DNA from: Blautia sp. MSJ-9
GTDB lineage: Bacteria > Bacillota > Clostridia > Lachnospirales > Lachnospiraceae
DNA: 64,000 nt
Reading direction: 5' to 3'
NCBI RefSeq assembly: GCF_018919065.1
Contig: NZ_JAHLQG010000003.1
Location: 1 to 64,000, forward strand
In this document: positions 1 to 8,021 of the stretch, one piece after another
Layout: every line of letters begins with the position of its first letter
Position numbering within the stretch: position 1 is the stretch's first letter
Translations under genes and position numbers: made by a program
Notes under the pieces: generated by a model
What the model saw: only the letters and a program-made list of their open reading frames with translations
What the model was told of the DNA's origin: nothing
The model's database searches: none

Positions 1-152
1 TGTAACATTTCTTTGCATTCTGTATCGATTCCGTTTTTTAAAACCTTTTTTCTATATTTTGTACACCAGACAAGATGATACTGCAAGGAATAGACATATC
101 CCCTACCATATGAAAGTTTATTTTTATCTATATTAAATATATCTTTTTCCAT
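1..152 (-). CDS. tnpA: IS200-family Y1 transposase, N-terminal part (cut by window edge)
   Basis: The first 152 bases encode, on the minus strand, the first ~50 residues of a transposase (MEKDIFNIDKNKLSYGRGY...). They are nearly identical to the start of the complete tnpA at 53635-54078. The catalytic HUH motif and tyrosine lie outside the window. In the IS200/IS605 family this protein nicks and rejoins single-stranded element ends. The start codon is an ATG at 150-152, matching the other copy. I cannot tell from here whether this copy is intact or carries a tnpB. Confidence 0.85.
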   Translation of the reverse strand, partial: MEKDIFNIDKNKLSYGRGYVYSLQYHLVWCTKYRKKVLKNGIDTECKEML

Positions 153-235
153 ATAAATATTATACCATATGTATTGGTTTATGTAAACATTTGTTCTGTT
201 GTTTTGTAAAAAAATTTGCGCGTCTAACTCATCAC
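1..235 (-). mobile_element. IS200/IS605 element, left-end part (second copy)
   Basis: Bases 1-235 align with 53928-54162 with scattered substitutions. The similarity includes the AT-rich leader and the end sequence reading TTGCGCGTCTAACTCATCAC, then stops: the two copies diverge right after position ~235 / ~54162. That fixes the tnpA-side end of the element to within a few bases. The two copies lie in the same orientation at the two sides of a 54-kb stretch. Confidence 0.8.
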
Positions 236-266
236 TGGAAGTAACAAGAATGCGACGCGCAGTTAT

Positions 267-1280
267 TCAAATTTTCAGGTACGACTTGATTTTGTCCTCC
301 TGCAGCCCTTCACCAATCACAATCAGAACCTCCTGTCCTACATGGAGCGGGCGAATTGTAATTTCATTCTTAGTCGCATTTAATTCAATCCAATGCTGCC
401 CATTTTCCTGCGTCTGATCAGCCTTTTCAGAAATCTCCCCGTCATCTACTCTCATAAATCCTTTCATACGGAACACATGTCCGCATGCTGGATCAGACAG
501 GATTTTCTCAGCGGCTTCCCGTAACTCTTTTTCCGCCATTTTTACATTCATAAAGTACAGAGAAGTAAATGCATCCTCTGCCTCAAACTCCGGTTTCCGG
601 TAGCTTGCCATCTCATATCCACAAGATGCAATCCGGTCAAAGTCCTCTTTCGACATCTCATCCCAGTTTTTGTGGATAACATTGTTGGTAACTCCTGCTT
701 CAACACTGCCATCAAAATCTTTTCCAAATCTCCTGCTGCAATGCACCTTTTCCAATACACAATTCACATGCTCAATCGTCCCCTGGATTTCCTCCGGCGT
801 TGCATCCTGGCTCTTGCTCATCACAATACATCCGGCATCTGCCACTTCCGAAGCCAGAATAAAATCCGCCTCATCTGACAGATCACTCTCCAGCTTAGAA
901 TCCACGATCGCGATCACATTCCCAATCTGATACCAGCGGTTCAGCGGCTCTTCATGAAGAATATCAAAGAACTCATCCACATCAAAAATCCCCGACGGCT
1001 CCACGATCACACGGTCATATCCGCACATCCCCATAGCGATCAGCTTCGTCTTAAAACGTCTTCTGTGGCAGTCCTTATCACATCCACCGGAAATCATCTC
1101 CAACTCGCAGTTATCTCCCATCAGATCCTGAAGTAGCATCATATCCACATTCACAGCCCCATAATCATTCTCCAGAATTCCTATATTATTTCCTGTATCC
1201 ATCAAATACTGTGCATACTTTCTGATAAACGTCGTCTTCCCTGAACCAAGGAACCCTGTAATTAAGTCTACTTTTACCAT
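267..1280 (-). CDS. CobW/P47K-family GTP-binding protein
   Basis: This is a 337-residue G3E-type P-loop GTPase; relatives act as metal chaperones or insertases in the cytosol. The Walker A motif GFLGSGKT is at residues 9-16, a switch-like ENDYGAVNVD follows at 37-46, and VEPSGIF looks like the second nucleotide motif. The usual CxCC metal site of CobW/YjiA/ZigA proteins is not present as such: at 66-75 there is GCDKDCHRRR, a C-x3-C arrangement. The C-terminal third is a CobW_C-like region. An AGGAGAG ribosome site precedes the ATG. The gene stands alone, with an IS fragment downstream. The metal and target protein are unknown; Zn, Co or Ni are possible from the family. Confidence 0.85.
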   Translation of the reverse strand: MVKVDLITGFLGSGKTTFIRKYAQYLMDTGNNIGILENDYGAVNVDMMLLQDLMGDNCELEMISGGCDKDCHRRRFKTKLIAMGMCGYDRVIVEPSGIFDVDEFFDILHEEPLNRWYQIGNVIAIVDSKLESDLSDEADFILASEVADAGCIVMSKSQDATPEEIQGTIEHVNCVLEKVHCSRRFGKDFDGSVEAGVTNNVIHKNWDEMSKEDFDRIASCGYEMASYRKPEFEAEDAFTSLYFMNVKMAEKELREAAEKILSDPACGHVFRMKGFMRVDDGEISEKADQTQENGQHWIELNATKNEITIRPLHVGQEVLIVIGEGLQEDKIKSYLKI

Positions 1281-1330
1281 TTCCAGTCTCTCCTTTGCTG
1301 TTATAGTTTTTATTTACATAACAATTCAAA

Positions 1331-1377
1331 TCAGTTACTTGCTCATAACCGAATAACTTCTTTACAATTTTCGGTTA
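1331..1377 (-). repeat. Partial copy of a dispersed 5'-leader repeat
   Basis: The sequence GCTCATAACCGAATAACT is shared with the repeat at 22043-22115 and, with one change, 57664-57730. Like those copies it sits a short way upstream of a minus-strand start codon, here the CobW-like gene. Only the right half of the repeat is recognisable. Confidence 0.5.
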
Positions 1378-1408
1378 AAATCTTTTTTCAAATCATAGCA
1401 TCATAACG

Positions 1409-1439
1409 CAAAAAACGCAACGCCCGCAGACGTTACGTT
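1409..1439 (-). terminator. Rho-independent terminator after the MATE gene
   Basis: Read on the minus strand, AACGTAACG and CGTTGCGTT form a 9-bp stem (one mismatch) around TCTGCGGG, followed by a T-run. It lies about 90 bases past the MATE stop codon. Confidence 0.7.
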
Positions 1440-1526
1440 TTCTCAATAATATAAATGGTGCCAGATTAGTGCCAATGGTGTCAGTCCATTATGTCACCAT
1501 TTATTTCTACGTATACAAACAATACA

Positions 1527-2861
1527 TTATTCCATACTCATCTTATCTTTCTTCCGTTTCCACAGATAAATGGATAATATTACTGCCACATAATCAGTCA
1601 GTGCCTGTGCATAGATTACACCATTCAGTCCCAGAATTGCATTCAGCAGATACAGTAACGGGATCAGAAGCACACCCTGACGGAGTACAGACAGTACTGT
1701 TGCAGGAAGGGCATCTCCTACAGACTGCATGCAGTTCATATTTACAAAAAGGATTCCGATCACTGGTCCGGAGAGCATATATGCGATAAGCATCTTCACT
1801 CCATGGTAAATAACCTCTTCATCACTGATAAACATCCGAATGATTGGCTGACGCAGGACAAAGAACAGAAGAGTCGCAAGGATTCCTACAATCAGACAGC
1901 ACTTCTTTGTAAATCGTTCCACTTCTATAAAACGTTTCCTGTCGCCTGATCCATAGTTATAACCAAACAGCGGCTGCACACCATTTGCCAGGCCCATCTG
2001 CAGGAATGTGATAAACATATTTGCTTTAAATACAATTCCAATCGCAGCAACTGGTGCATTTCCATATGCAACGAGGATCTGGTTCAGCACGATTGTAGAA
2101 ACACTCATTAATGCGGAAAAGATTGCCGTCGGAAGTCCAATGGAACATACTCTGGACATGACCTGATTCTTAACTGTAAAGTACTTCAGACTGATTGAAA
2201 AACATTTGCTTTTCTTCAGGAAATACCAGATATAGTAAATACTTGCAAGAATATTTCCAATTGTTGTGGCAATAGCCGCACCTGCTGCCCCCATTCCAAA
2301 ACCACTGATAAATACAGGATCCAGCACGATATTTGCCACTGTACCGATCATGCTTCCGATCATCGCTTCCTTGCTGGCGCCCTCTGCGCGGACTACAAAA
2401 CTGGCCGCAGCAGACCAGATGATAAACGGTGCACCATAAGAGATATGTAACGTATAACCTTTTGCAAACGCATAAGTCTGTTCATTTGCGCCAAATAAGT
2501 GAAGAATTGGCTGCATAAAGAATATCAGGATCAGCCCAAACACAACACCAACTGCCAACGATGCCCAAGTCACAAAGGAAGATGTATTCTTTACTCTTTT
2601 ATCATTCTTCTCTCCCATCGCCATAGATGCCACTGCACTTCCACCCATTCCGAACATATTGGCAAAAGCCATCAGCAGAATAAAGATAGGATTTGTCAGG
2701 CTGACCGCAGCTACCTGCAAAGGATCACCGGTCTGACCTACGAAGAAGGTATCTGCCATATTGTAGACGACTGTGACCAGACTGCTGATCACACTTGGAA
2801 TCGCCATTTTTGCTACAGCTTTCGATACCTTCATACTGCTCATTAATTCATTTTCATCCAT
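1527..2861 (-). CDS. MATE-family multidrug efflux transporter
   Basis: This is a 444-residue, roughly 12-helix inner-membrane cation/drug antiporter of the MATE (NorM/DinF/MepA-like) family. The N-terminal half has the family-typical pattern of small residues (IPSVISSLVTVVYNMADTFFVG) followed by NPIFILLMAFANMFGMGGSAV. The length is usual and no break is seen. An AGGAGTG ribosome site lies about 10 bases upstream of the ATG. It follows a MarR regulator by 30 bases, so the pair is very likely one transcript, as in mepR-mepA type loci. The substrate cannot be read from the sequence; Na+- or H+-driven export of cationic compounds is the family role. Confidence 0.9.
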   Translation of the reverse strand: MDENELMSSMKVSKAVAKMAIPSVISSLVTVVYNMADTFFVGQTGDPLQVAAVSLTNPIFILLMAFANMFGMGGSAVASMAMGEKNDKRVKNTSSFVTWASLAVGVVFGLILIFFMQPILHLFGANEQTYAFAKGYTLHISYGAPFIIWSAAASFVVRAEGASKEAMIGSMIGTVANIVLDPVFISGFGMGAAGAAIATTIGNILASIYYIWYFLKKSKCFSISLKYFTVKNQVMSRVCSIGLPTAIFSALMSVSTIVLNQILVAYGNAPVAAIGIVFKANMFITFLQMGLANGVQPLFGYNYGSGDRKRFIEVERFTKKCCLIVGILATLLFFVLRQPIIRMFISDEEVIYHGVKMLIAYMLSGPVIGILFVNMNCMQSVGDALPATVLSVLRQGVLLIPLLYLLNAILGLNGVIYAQALTDYVAVILSIYLWKRKKDKMSME

Positions 2862-2891
2862 TGTTTTTTATCACTCCTGTCTAATATGATC

Positions 2892-3311
2892 CTATCGATC
2901 CAGATTCTCAAGCATCCTCTGTGCGATCCTCAGAAATTCCTGCTTCTCTTCCTCCGAAATTCCATCCAGCAGCAAACGCTCTGACCCTTCAATCTCAACT
3001 TTCAAAGTCTCTCTGATCGCTTCGGCTTTCTCTGTAAAAATAATCTTCTTATACCGCCCATCCTGCTCTTCCGGAACACGGCAGATCAGCCCGTCTTTCT
3101 CCAGATTCTTCAGCACTTCTGTCGCAGTAGATGGCCGCAGGCCAAATTCCTTCTCAATTTCCTTCTGGTAAACCGAGTGCGTCTCCGCTTCCACCAGAAT
3201 ATAATTCAGAATATTCCCCTTCGCCCCACTGATCCCAATAGCTTCCTGTACTGCACGGGACCTCCTGCGAAGCCGGTTGGAAATCTGATTGATCATCTTT
3301 CCTGTCTGCAT
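2892..3311 (-). CDS. MarR-family transcriptional regulator
   Basis: This is a ~139-residue winged-helix protein with the MarR order: helix, HTH (YQKEIEKEFGLRPSTATEVLKNLEKDGLI), wing (RVPEEQDGRYKKIIFTEKA), C-terminal dimer helix. The open frame extends to a GTG at 3318-3320, but the AGGA ribosome site is then only a base away. The ATG at 3309-3311 has a 10-base spacing and is preferred. It is upstream of and co-oriented with the MATE gene, and its promoter carries a palindrome suited to a MarR dimer, so autorepression and control of the pump are likely. The inducing ligand is unknown. Confidence 0.88.
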   Translation of the reverse strand: MQTGKMINQISNRLRRRSRAVQEAIGISGAKGNILNYILVEAETHSVYQKEIEKEFGLRPSTATEVLKNLEKDGLICRVPEEQDGRYKKIIFTEKAEAIRETLKVEIEGSERLLLDGISEEEKQEFLRIAQRMLENLDR

Positions 3312-3405
3312 ATATTTCACATCCTTTCTCTCTAAATCACATTTACTTCTGCAATATAAAATCTGTCATACTTATCTCATTTGATCATTACTTCGGTTCC
3401 TAAGT

Positions 3406-3434
3406 ATTTTAGAACAATTGTCTAACATTGTCAA
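3406..3434 (-). promoter_or_regulatory. Promoter and operator of the MarR-MATE operon
   Basis: On the minus strand TTGACA (3429-3434) and TAAAAT (3406-3411) are separated by exactly 17 bases. A near-perfect palindrome, TTAGAACAATTGTCTAA (3409-3425, plus strand), fills the spacer and overlaps the -10 box. A MarR dimer bound there would block RNA polymerase. The match to the promoter consensus is read directly; the repressor identity is inferred from position. Confidence 0.75.
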
Positions 3435-3487
3435 CCAAAAAGAACATTGCTATCTGAAAACCTCTTAATCTTCAGAAAGCAATGCTC
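3434..3487 (-). terminator. Terminator of the signal peptidase/surface protein operon
   Basis: A long imperfect hairpin has arms at 3442-3459 and 3471-3487 and is followed on the minus strand by TTTTTGG. It ends the transcript coming from 3505-4239 and abuts the -35 box of the MarR promoter, so the two units are packed back to front without spare DNA. Confidence 0.7.
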
Positions 3488-3504
3488 TTCTTTAACCATT
3501 ATAT

Positions 3505-4239
3505 TTATTTCTTCCGTTTACGTCCGATCACAAATCCAACCGCCGCAGCAGCTACAAACAGAACCACCATCCACATAACGATCGGTGTGTTATCTCCTGT
3601 CTTGACTTTCTTCGGTGTTGTTGATGTAGAGCCACCCGGTGTGACGCCTGGCGTTACGTCCGGTGTAGTCGTGATCACTGTATTCGTGATGGTGATCGTC
3701 TTCTCATTATCATCACTGTCAACGAATTCAATATTGCCTTCACCACCTACTTCATATCCAAACGTACTCTTATCAACCGGATTTCCATCTGCGTCAGACT
3801 CAAATACCCTGTATGTATGTACTGTATCTACATCTTCCAAATCAGTTACAGGGAAGGAAACCATAACTTTATCGTTCTGAGTCAGCTCAACAGTTATAAG
3901 CGTTGTCTCATCACCTGTATTTGGATTTACTTCATTAACTGTTGCATAGAAGGTATCATCTGCAGTAATCTCACTGCCGTCTTTGAGCACCTTCTTCTCA
4001 ATCCACAGCAGTCTTTCCATATAGAATCCATCCGGAATCTTAACGTAATCCTCTGTGTGTGTATGTTCTTCTTTTCCGCAGTATGCGGTTTTCTCCATTG
4101 TAACAGCAGGAAGAATCAGCGCATATACTGTACAGAACACAACCACACATGCAAGAATGCTGACTGCTTTCTGCCAGCATTTATGATCATGATTCTTTTG
4201 TTTTAATTTCTCTGCCTGCCTGAGCAGAGACTCTTTCAT
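3505..4239 (-). CDS. Small sortase-anchored surface protein with CnaB-like domain
   Basis: This 244-residue protein has an N-terminal cytosolic basic stretch, then a membrane helix ending in the YALILPAVTM motif found at the start of many Lachnospiraceae surface proteins. A pair-rich stretch follows (CGKEEHTHTEDY), then one CnaB/SpaA-like beta domain (KKVLKDGSEITADDTFYATV ... YRVFESDADG). A Thr/Pro stalk leads to a C-terminal anchor: VKTGDNT, a 20-residue helix, and RKRKK. The motif is KTGD-type, not LPxTG. Residues 90-180 resemble the last domain of the 504-residue pilin at 5592-7106. It is the last gene of the riboswitch-controlled unit. An ancillary pilus or wall protein is likely. Confidence 0.75.
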   Translation of the reverse strand: MKESLLRQAEKLKQKNHDHKCWQKAVSILACVVVFCTVYALILPAVTMEKTAYCGKEEHTHTEDYVKIPDGFYMERLLWIEKKVLKDGSEITADDTFYATVNEVNPNTGDETTLITVELTQNDKVMVSFPVTDLEDVDTVHTYRVFESDADGNPVDKSTFGYEVGGEGNIEFVDSDDNEKTITITNTVITTTPDVTPGVTPGGSTSTTPKKVKTGDNTPIVMWMVVLFVAAAAVGFVIGRKRKK

Positions 4240-4285
4240 ATCTCATCTTCCTCCCTCTCCTCTGTGTTCTGACCTTTCGGTCAGC

Positions 4286-4888
4286 TTATGAAACTTTACC
4301 GATCGTGTTCAGCGGCCATATGCTGAATACGATCCTTCCGACAATCTGTTCTTCTGCCACACAGCCTACTGCTGTATTTCGGCTGTCTATTGATGTGGAA
4401 CGATGATCACCCATTACGAAATAGCGTCCGTCAGGAACCTGATATGGAAGCTCGATGTTACAATCGCCAAGTGCTTTCTCCTTACCAGCCATATACGGTT
4501 CATCCAGCAGCTGGTCATCTACATAGACGTTTCCGTCTTTGTCAATATTGATCCAGCTTCCCGGTCCTGCGATCAGTCGCTTCACCAGAATCTTATTATT
4601 ATAATAGAAGGCAATCACATCGCCCTGTTTGAAATCCGAACCTTTCAGCGAAACTACGATCTGCCCCTCATGTAAGGTAGGTGTCATAGAACTTCCGTAA
4701 ATCTGAAGCACCGGTAAAACCAGTACTGCCACAAGAACTGCCGCAGCTGCTACTGTGAGCAGTGTATAGATCGTATTGCGGAGTACTGCAAAATACCGCT
4801 TCTGATATTTCTTACGGTTTACTTCTTTTTCCAGCAGTTCTACCGAAGGCATAGAAGTGATTTCTCTTCTCTTCTTATTCTGCTTCAT
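4286..4888 (-). CDS. lepB: Signal peptidase I
   Basis: This is a membrane-bound serine/lysine protease that removes signal peptides. One N-terminal transmembrane helix is followed by the catalytic serine in YGSSMTPTL, the general-base lysine in ILVKRLIAGPG, and the box GDHRSTSIDSRN. The frame is open to 4972, but the ATG at 4886-4888 has a GGAGAG site nine bases ahead and is preferred, giving ~200 residues, the usual size for Gram-positive SipS-type enzymes. It overlaps the end of the upstream coiled-coil gene by 14 bases. Signal peptidases of this kind inside pilus loci (SipA/LepA of streptococci) are needed for pilus assembly, so a dedicated role is likely. Confidence 0.9.
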   Translation of the reverse strand: MKQNKKRREITSMPSVELLEKEVNRKKYQKRYFAVLRNTIYTLLTVAAAAVLVAVLVLPVLQIYGSSMTPTLHEGQIVVSLKGSDFKQGDVIAFYYNNKILVKRLIAGPGSWINIDKDGNVYVDDQLLDEPYMAGKEKALGDCNIELPYQVPDGRYFVMGDHRSTSIDSRNTAVGCVAEEQIVGRIVFSIWPLNTIGKVS

Positions 4889-5159
4889 TCTCTGTCTCTC
4901 CGTTCTGTGAAATCTCCGCCTGAGTACGGATATTCTCCAGATACTGGTCTGCAGCCTGCTGTGCTGCTTCAAAAACTTTATTCAGTCTGAGTGCTGCTTC
5001 TGCGATGGAACCTGCTTCCTGTTCCATGATCCTGCGGTCTTCCAGCTGCTTCTTAACTGTTTCCAGTTCTGCCCGGAGCTGCTCTACTTCTTTACTCTGC
5101 TCCAGAAGCATTTCCAGTAAATCCATACGGCTCAGACGCCGCAATTCTTTTTCAGTCAT
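4875..5159 (-). CDS. Small coiled-coil protein, function unknown
   Basis: This is a 94-residue acidic protein. Residues ~15-50 have strong heptad character (LLEMLLEQSKEVEQLRAELE), and a second helix around 55-80 is rich in Ala and Gln. No signal peptide or membrane helix is visible, so it should be cytosolic. It is the first gene after the c-di-GMP riboswitch and is translationally overlapped with lepB. That position suggests a structural or regulatory helper for secretion or pilus assembly, but no function can be assigned from sequence. Confidence 0.7.
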   Translation of the reverse strand: MTEKELRRLSRMDLLEMLLEQSKEVEQLRAELETVKKQLEDRRIMEQEAGSIAEAALRLNKVFEAAQQAADQYLENIRTQAEISQNGETENEAE

Positions 5160-5278
5160 TTTGTTATATCCTTTTTCATTCTCAGGATATCTGACATTGT
5201 CTGTCAGTCTATTCCTTAAATTTCCAGTTGAAGCCCATATTTTTTTTTATAAAATCATTACAGAGTAGTTTTATATGA

Positions 5279-5320
5279 AATAAAAAAGCTGCAATTATTC
5301 CCTTAATGGGAATAATTGCA
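5279..5320 (-). terminator. Attenuator hairpin of the c-di-GMP riboswitch
   Basis: On the minus strand TGCAATTATTCCC (5308-5320) pairs perfectly with GGGAATAATTGCA (5290-5302), followed by GC and a T-run. The 5' arm contains TTATTC, which is also the 3' strand of the aptamer P1 helix, so the two structures exclude each other. Confidence 0.85.
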
Positions 5321-5439
5321 ACCGAACTACCTTTTTCACACATTTGCTATGTCGTAATTATCTTAAATGTTGTGTCTTCTGTTCCTGAAGGCTCCTAGCT
5401 TTGCGTCCCTGACTCTCATCAGGTTTGCCCCTCTTATTC
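5310..5439 (-). promoter_or_regulatory. c-di-GMP-I (GEMM) riboswitch, predicted ON switch
   Basis: The minus strand reads GGGGCAAACC, then a P2 hairpin CCTGAT-GAGA-GTCAGG with a GNRA loop, then GGACGCAAAGC. These are the conserved core and tetraloop of class I c-di-GMP riboswitches. P3 is present (CACAACATTT / AAATGTGTG with flanking GGTAGTTCGG as the receptor-side strand). P1 can form between GAATAA (5434-5439) and TTATTC (5310-5315). The latter strand is also part of the terminator arm, so ligand binding should prevent termination and turn on 4875-5159, lepB and the CnaB protein. Confidence 0.9.
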
Positions 5440-5591
5440 GTTTTTCATGCTTCAACATCTTTGATTTGTTTGTGTTCTACCACAACCCATTTTACACGTC
5501 CAGTCCAAAAGTATTAAATTTTGTATAAAATTCTGCACAAATTTAGTAATACATTTTCGAAACTCGCTTTATGTGTCAGAACCTGTCGTAA

Positions 5592-7106
5592 TTACTTGTT
5601 TTTTGTAATTTTGTTGTAGGCGATCACGATTCCTGCTGCAGCTGCTGCCAGGATCACAGTCCACAGTATGATCTTGGTATTGTCTCCAGTCTTTGGTGAG
5701 GTCACATTTGTGCTGGTAGTCTGATGTACTGTAACAGAAGTATTATTATTCTGTGACGGCTGGTTATTGACCGGCGTTACGGTCGGAGTAACGGTTGACA
5801 GGCTGTTGGTCAGTGTAACCTCTCCCTCATAGCCATCGCTCTCTTTCAGAGTGATCTCGCCTTCTCCGCTGACTGTATATGGAAATTTCTTTTTGCTTAC
5901 AGGGGTTCCGTTCTTGTCGGTTTCTTTAATTGTGTAGGTAATCTCCTCCGGGATATCTTCTTCCGGAAGCTGGATGTTCAACTCTATGGTATCATTCTGT
6001 TCCAGTTCTACATTACTTACCAGGATCAGAAGTCCATCACTGTCTTTTTCAAAAATTCCTGCGTAGAAGGTATCATCTACAGTTGTCTTCTTTCCGTCTT
6101 TCAGGACATTTTTGCTGATCTTAATGGTGCAGTTCTGATAGTAGCCGTGCGGCAGATAGTAGAAGTAGTTGTCTACATACATGTTTCCGGATGAACCGGA
6201 TCTGCTTACGATAATCTGGTTGTTTTCATCTTCGTTTGCATCTTTTACGTTGTACATCCAGGAATTCTCTTCATCTACATAGACCTGCTGGTTGATTGCG
6301 ATCGGTTTTCCTTTTTCATCAAGTTCAAATACGTAATAGGTGCCTGCCGGAACATCTTTCCAGACTGCGGTTCCGCTTGTGGTGCCCTTGATGTTAATGT
6401 CCTGCTCATAATCATCCCGGAATGGAATGGTTCCTTCTTTATCTGTGTAAAGACCAATCTTAAATGTAGCGTCTTCTGCTGAAAGAGGAATGATCTGAGA
6501 ATCCTCTGTTACTGAATACAGGCGTTTTGTCACGCTGATGTCTTCTTTGATATTGTCCGGAATAAATTTCGGATAGGTTTTTACATCATAAATCCACTGA
6601 CCGTTTTCCTGTAAAGGTACGGTGAGCAGGGACGGTGAAATGATGAGCCGGTCCTGACCGCTGTTCTGCACCAGAAGGTAGACACCCTGTTCCAGATTGT
6701 TGAAAAGGATCTGACCCTGCGCATCAGAGGTTCCTTCTATGGCATTTATTCCTGAAGAACCGGCGAGACCTGCCAGGGTCTGGGCTGCAGCTGCCCATTT
6801 GTCCGCAGTTGTAAGTGAATCCATTGTAATGCCGGAGACTGCAAAGCGGGAATCCAGAGTGAAGTTTACGTTTCCGTTATTTTCACTCGCATTTCCTATC
6901 TGATAAAGTTTCATACTGATGCCGGGATAGGGAGTCTGCTTTCCGCTGCTGTCTGCCTGGGACATCAGTATAGCCTGAATGCTTCCCTGCCTGTTGGAAA
7001 TGTAGGTGTCTGCTCTGACAAAGGTCAGCCCTGTTATTGGCAGTGCAGATATCAGCACTGTCATCAGCATCAGGGAAGTCAGAATATTACGGAATAGGTT
7101 TTTCAT
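5592..7106 (-). CDS. Sortase-substrate pilin with pilin motif, CnaB domains and SPKTGD anchor
   Basis: This is a 504-residue secreted, wall-linked protein. The signal peptide (residues 1-32) is followed by a D1-like domain, then the pilin motif WIYDVKTYPKF, whose lysine is the usual sortase nucleophile site. Two or three CnaB-type domains follow, including KISKNVLKDGKKTTVDDTFY, similar to the 3505-4239 protein. A Thr/Asn/Gln-rich stalk leads to SPKTGDNT, a membrane helix and a basic tail. It is the last gene of the pilus operon, 24 bases after the second sortase. The pilin motif favours a polymerising pilin; the non-LPxTG anchor motif and last place in the operon fit a basal or ancillary pilin equally well. 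GGAGG precedes the ATG. Confidence 0.82.
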   Translation of the reverse strand: MKNLFRNILTSLMLMTVLISALPITGLTFVRADTYISNRQGSIQAILMSQADSSGKQTPYPGISMKLYQIGNASENNGNVNFTLDSRFAVSGITMDSLTTADKWAAAAQTLAGLAGSSGINAIEGTSDAQGQILFNNLEQGVYLLVQNSGQDRLIISPSLLTVPLQENGQWIYDVKTYPKFIPDNIKEDISVTKRLYSVTEDSQIIPLSAEDATFKIGLYTDKEGTIPFRDDYEQDINIKGTTSGTAVWKDVPAGTYYVFELDEKGKPIAINQQVYVDEENSWMYNVKDANEDENNQIIVSRSGSSGNMYVDNYFYYLPHGYYQNCTIKISKNVLKDGKKTTVDDTFYAGIFEKDSDGLLILVSNVELEQNDTIELNIQLPEEDIPEEITYTIKETDKNGTPVSKKKFPYTVSGEGEITLKESDGYEGEVTLTNSLSTVTPTVTPVNNQPSQNNNTSVTVHQTTSTNVTSPKTGDNTKIILWTVILAAAAAGIVIAYNKITKNK

Positions 7107-7130
7107 CGCATTATGCCTCCTTGCTTAAAT

Positions 7131-8018
7131 TTATGAATGATTGCTTCTGTTATCCTGTCTTTTCCTGTCTCTGTAATGTAAAAATATCCATAATCCACCC
7201 ACCAGCAATATAAATATTAACAGACCTGATTTCATCAGTTTCACAGGATCTGTCTGTGCAAGTTTCTGTGGGACTGTTTCACTTTTTTCATTTTCCTCTT
7301 CCACATATCTGGTTCGGATTCCTCTTACAAGAAGCCTGTGTGTGTTGACTCCATATGGAGTACAGGTCAGCAGGGTTACATGATCTTCTCCTTCTACAAT
7401 ATCCAGCGCTTTTGTCTGATCAGGAAGGACTGTCTTGATCTGATCTACTTTATAAGCCAGTGTTTTTCCCAGAATATGCAGATAGAATTTATCTCCGATT
7501 TCCATCTGGTCGAGGTCCGTAAAGAGTTTTGCCCCCGGGAGACCTCTGTGTGCAGCCAGCACTGCATGCGTGTTTTTTCCTCCTATTGGAAGACTGGTTC
7601 CTTCTATATGTCCTGCTCCTTTCTCAAGAATATCGCTCCCAAGTCCATGGTAAATGGCAATTTTTACATTGATCTTAGGAATCTCAATACTTCCCATCAG
7701 ACCGTTTCCATCCGGGTCAAGAACCTGATCATAGGGATGAGTCAGAACATATTGATCACTCTCATCGAAAGCATCCACAATGGAATTCACCGGATGTTCT
7801 GCATTATATTCCTTCGCTTCTTTCCATAATCTGGCATATTCGCTTTTTGACAGATCAGTTACTGACGTATCATACTCTGTGATCAGCCTGACATTTCGAT
7901 ATTGATTCCACATATCACTGATAGTAGGATAAAGAAAAATCCCTGCTCCAATAAGAAACAGTATCAGCATGATCAGATACTTGATTTTTTTATTTCTTTT
8001 TCGTCTCTTTCTTTCCAT
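7131..8018 (-). CDS. srtC: Class C (pilus-assembly) sortase
   Basis: This is a 295-residue membrane cysteine transpeptidase. An N-terminal basic stretch and helix are followed by a lid-like region with DAFD, the catalytic His in HRGLPGAKLFTDL, the catalytic Cys in TLLTCTPYGVNTHRLLVRG with its Arg, and a C-terminal membrane helix with a basic tail. The double-helix topology and the TCTPYGVNTH signature are typical of class C enzymes that polymerise pilins. It sits three bases after the other sortase gene. Two sortases suggest that each handles one pilin type. They share most of the catalytic domain but differ in the N-terminal lid. Confidence 0.92.
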   Translation of the reverse strand: MERKRRKRNKKIKYLIMLILFLIGAGIFLYPTISDMWNQYRNVRLITEYDTSVTDLSKSEYARLWKEAKEYNAEHPVNSIVDAFDESDQYVLTHPYDQVLDPDGNGLMGSIEIPKINVKIAIYHGLGSDILEKGAGHIEGTSLPIGGKNTHAVLAAHRGLPGAKLFTDLDQMEIGDKFYLHILGKTLAYKVDQIKTVLPDQTKALDIVEGEDHVTLLTCTPYGVNTHRLLVRGIRTRYVEEENEKSETVPQKLAQTDPVKLMKSGLLIFILLVGGLWIFLHYRDRKRQDNRSNHS

Positions 8019-8021
8019 GTT

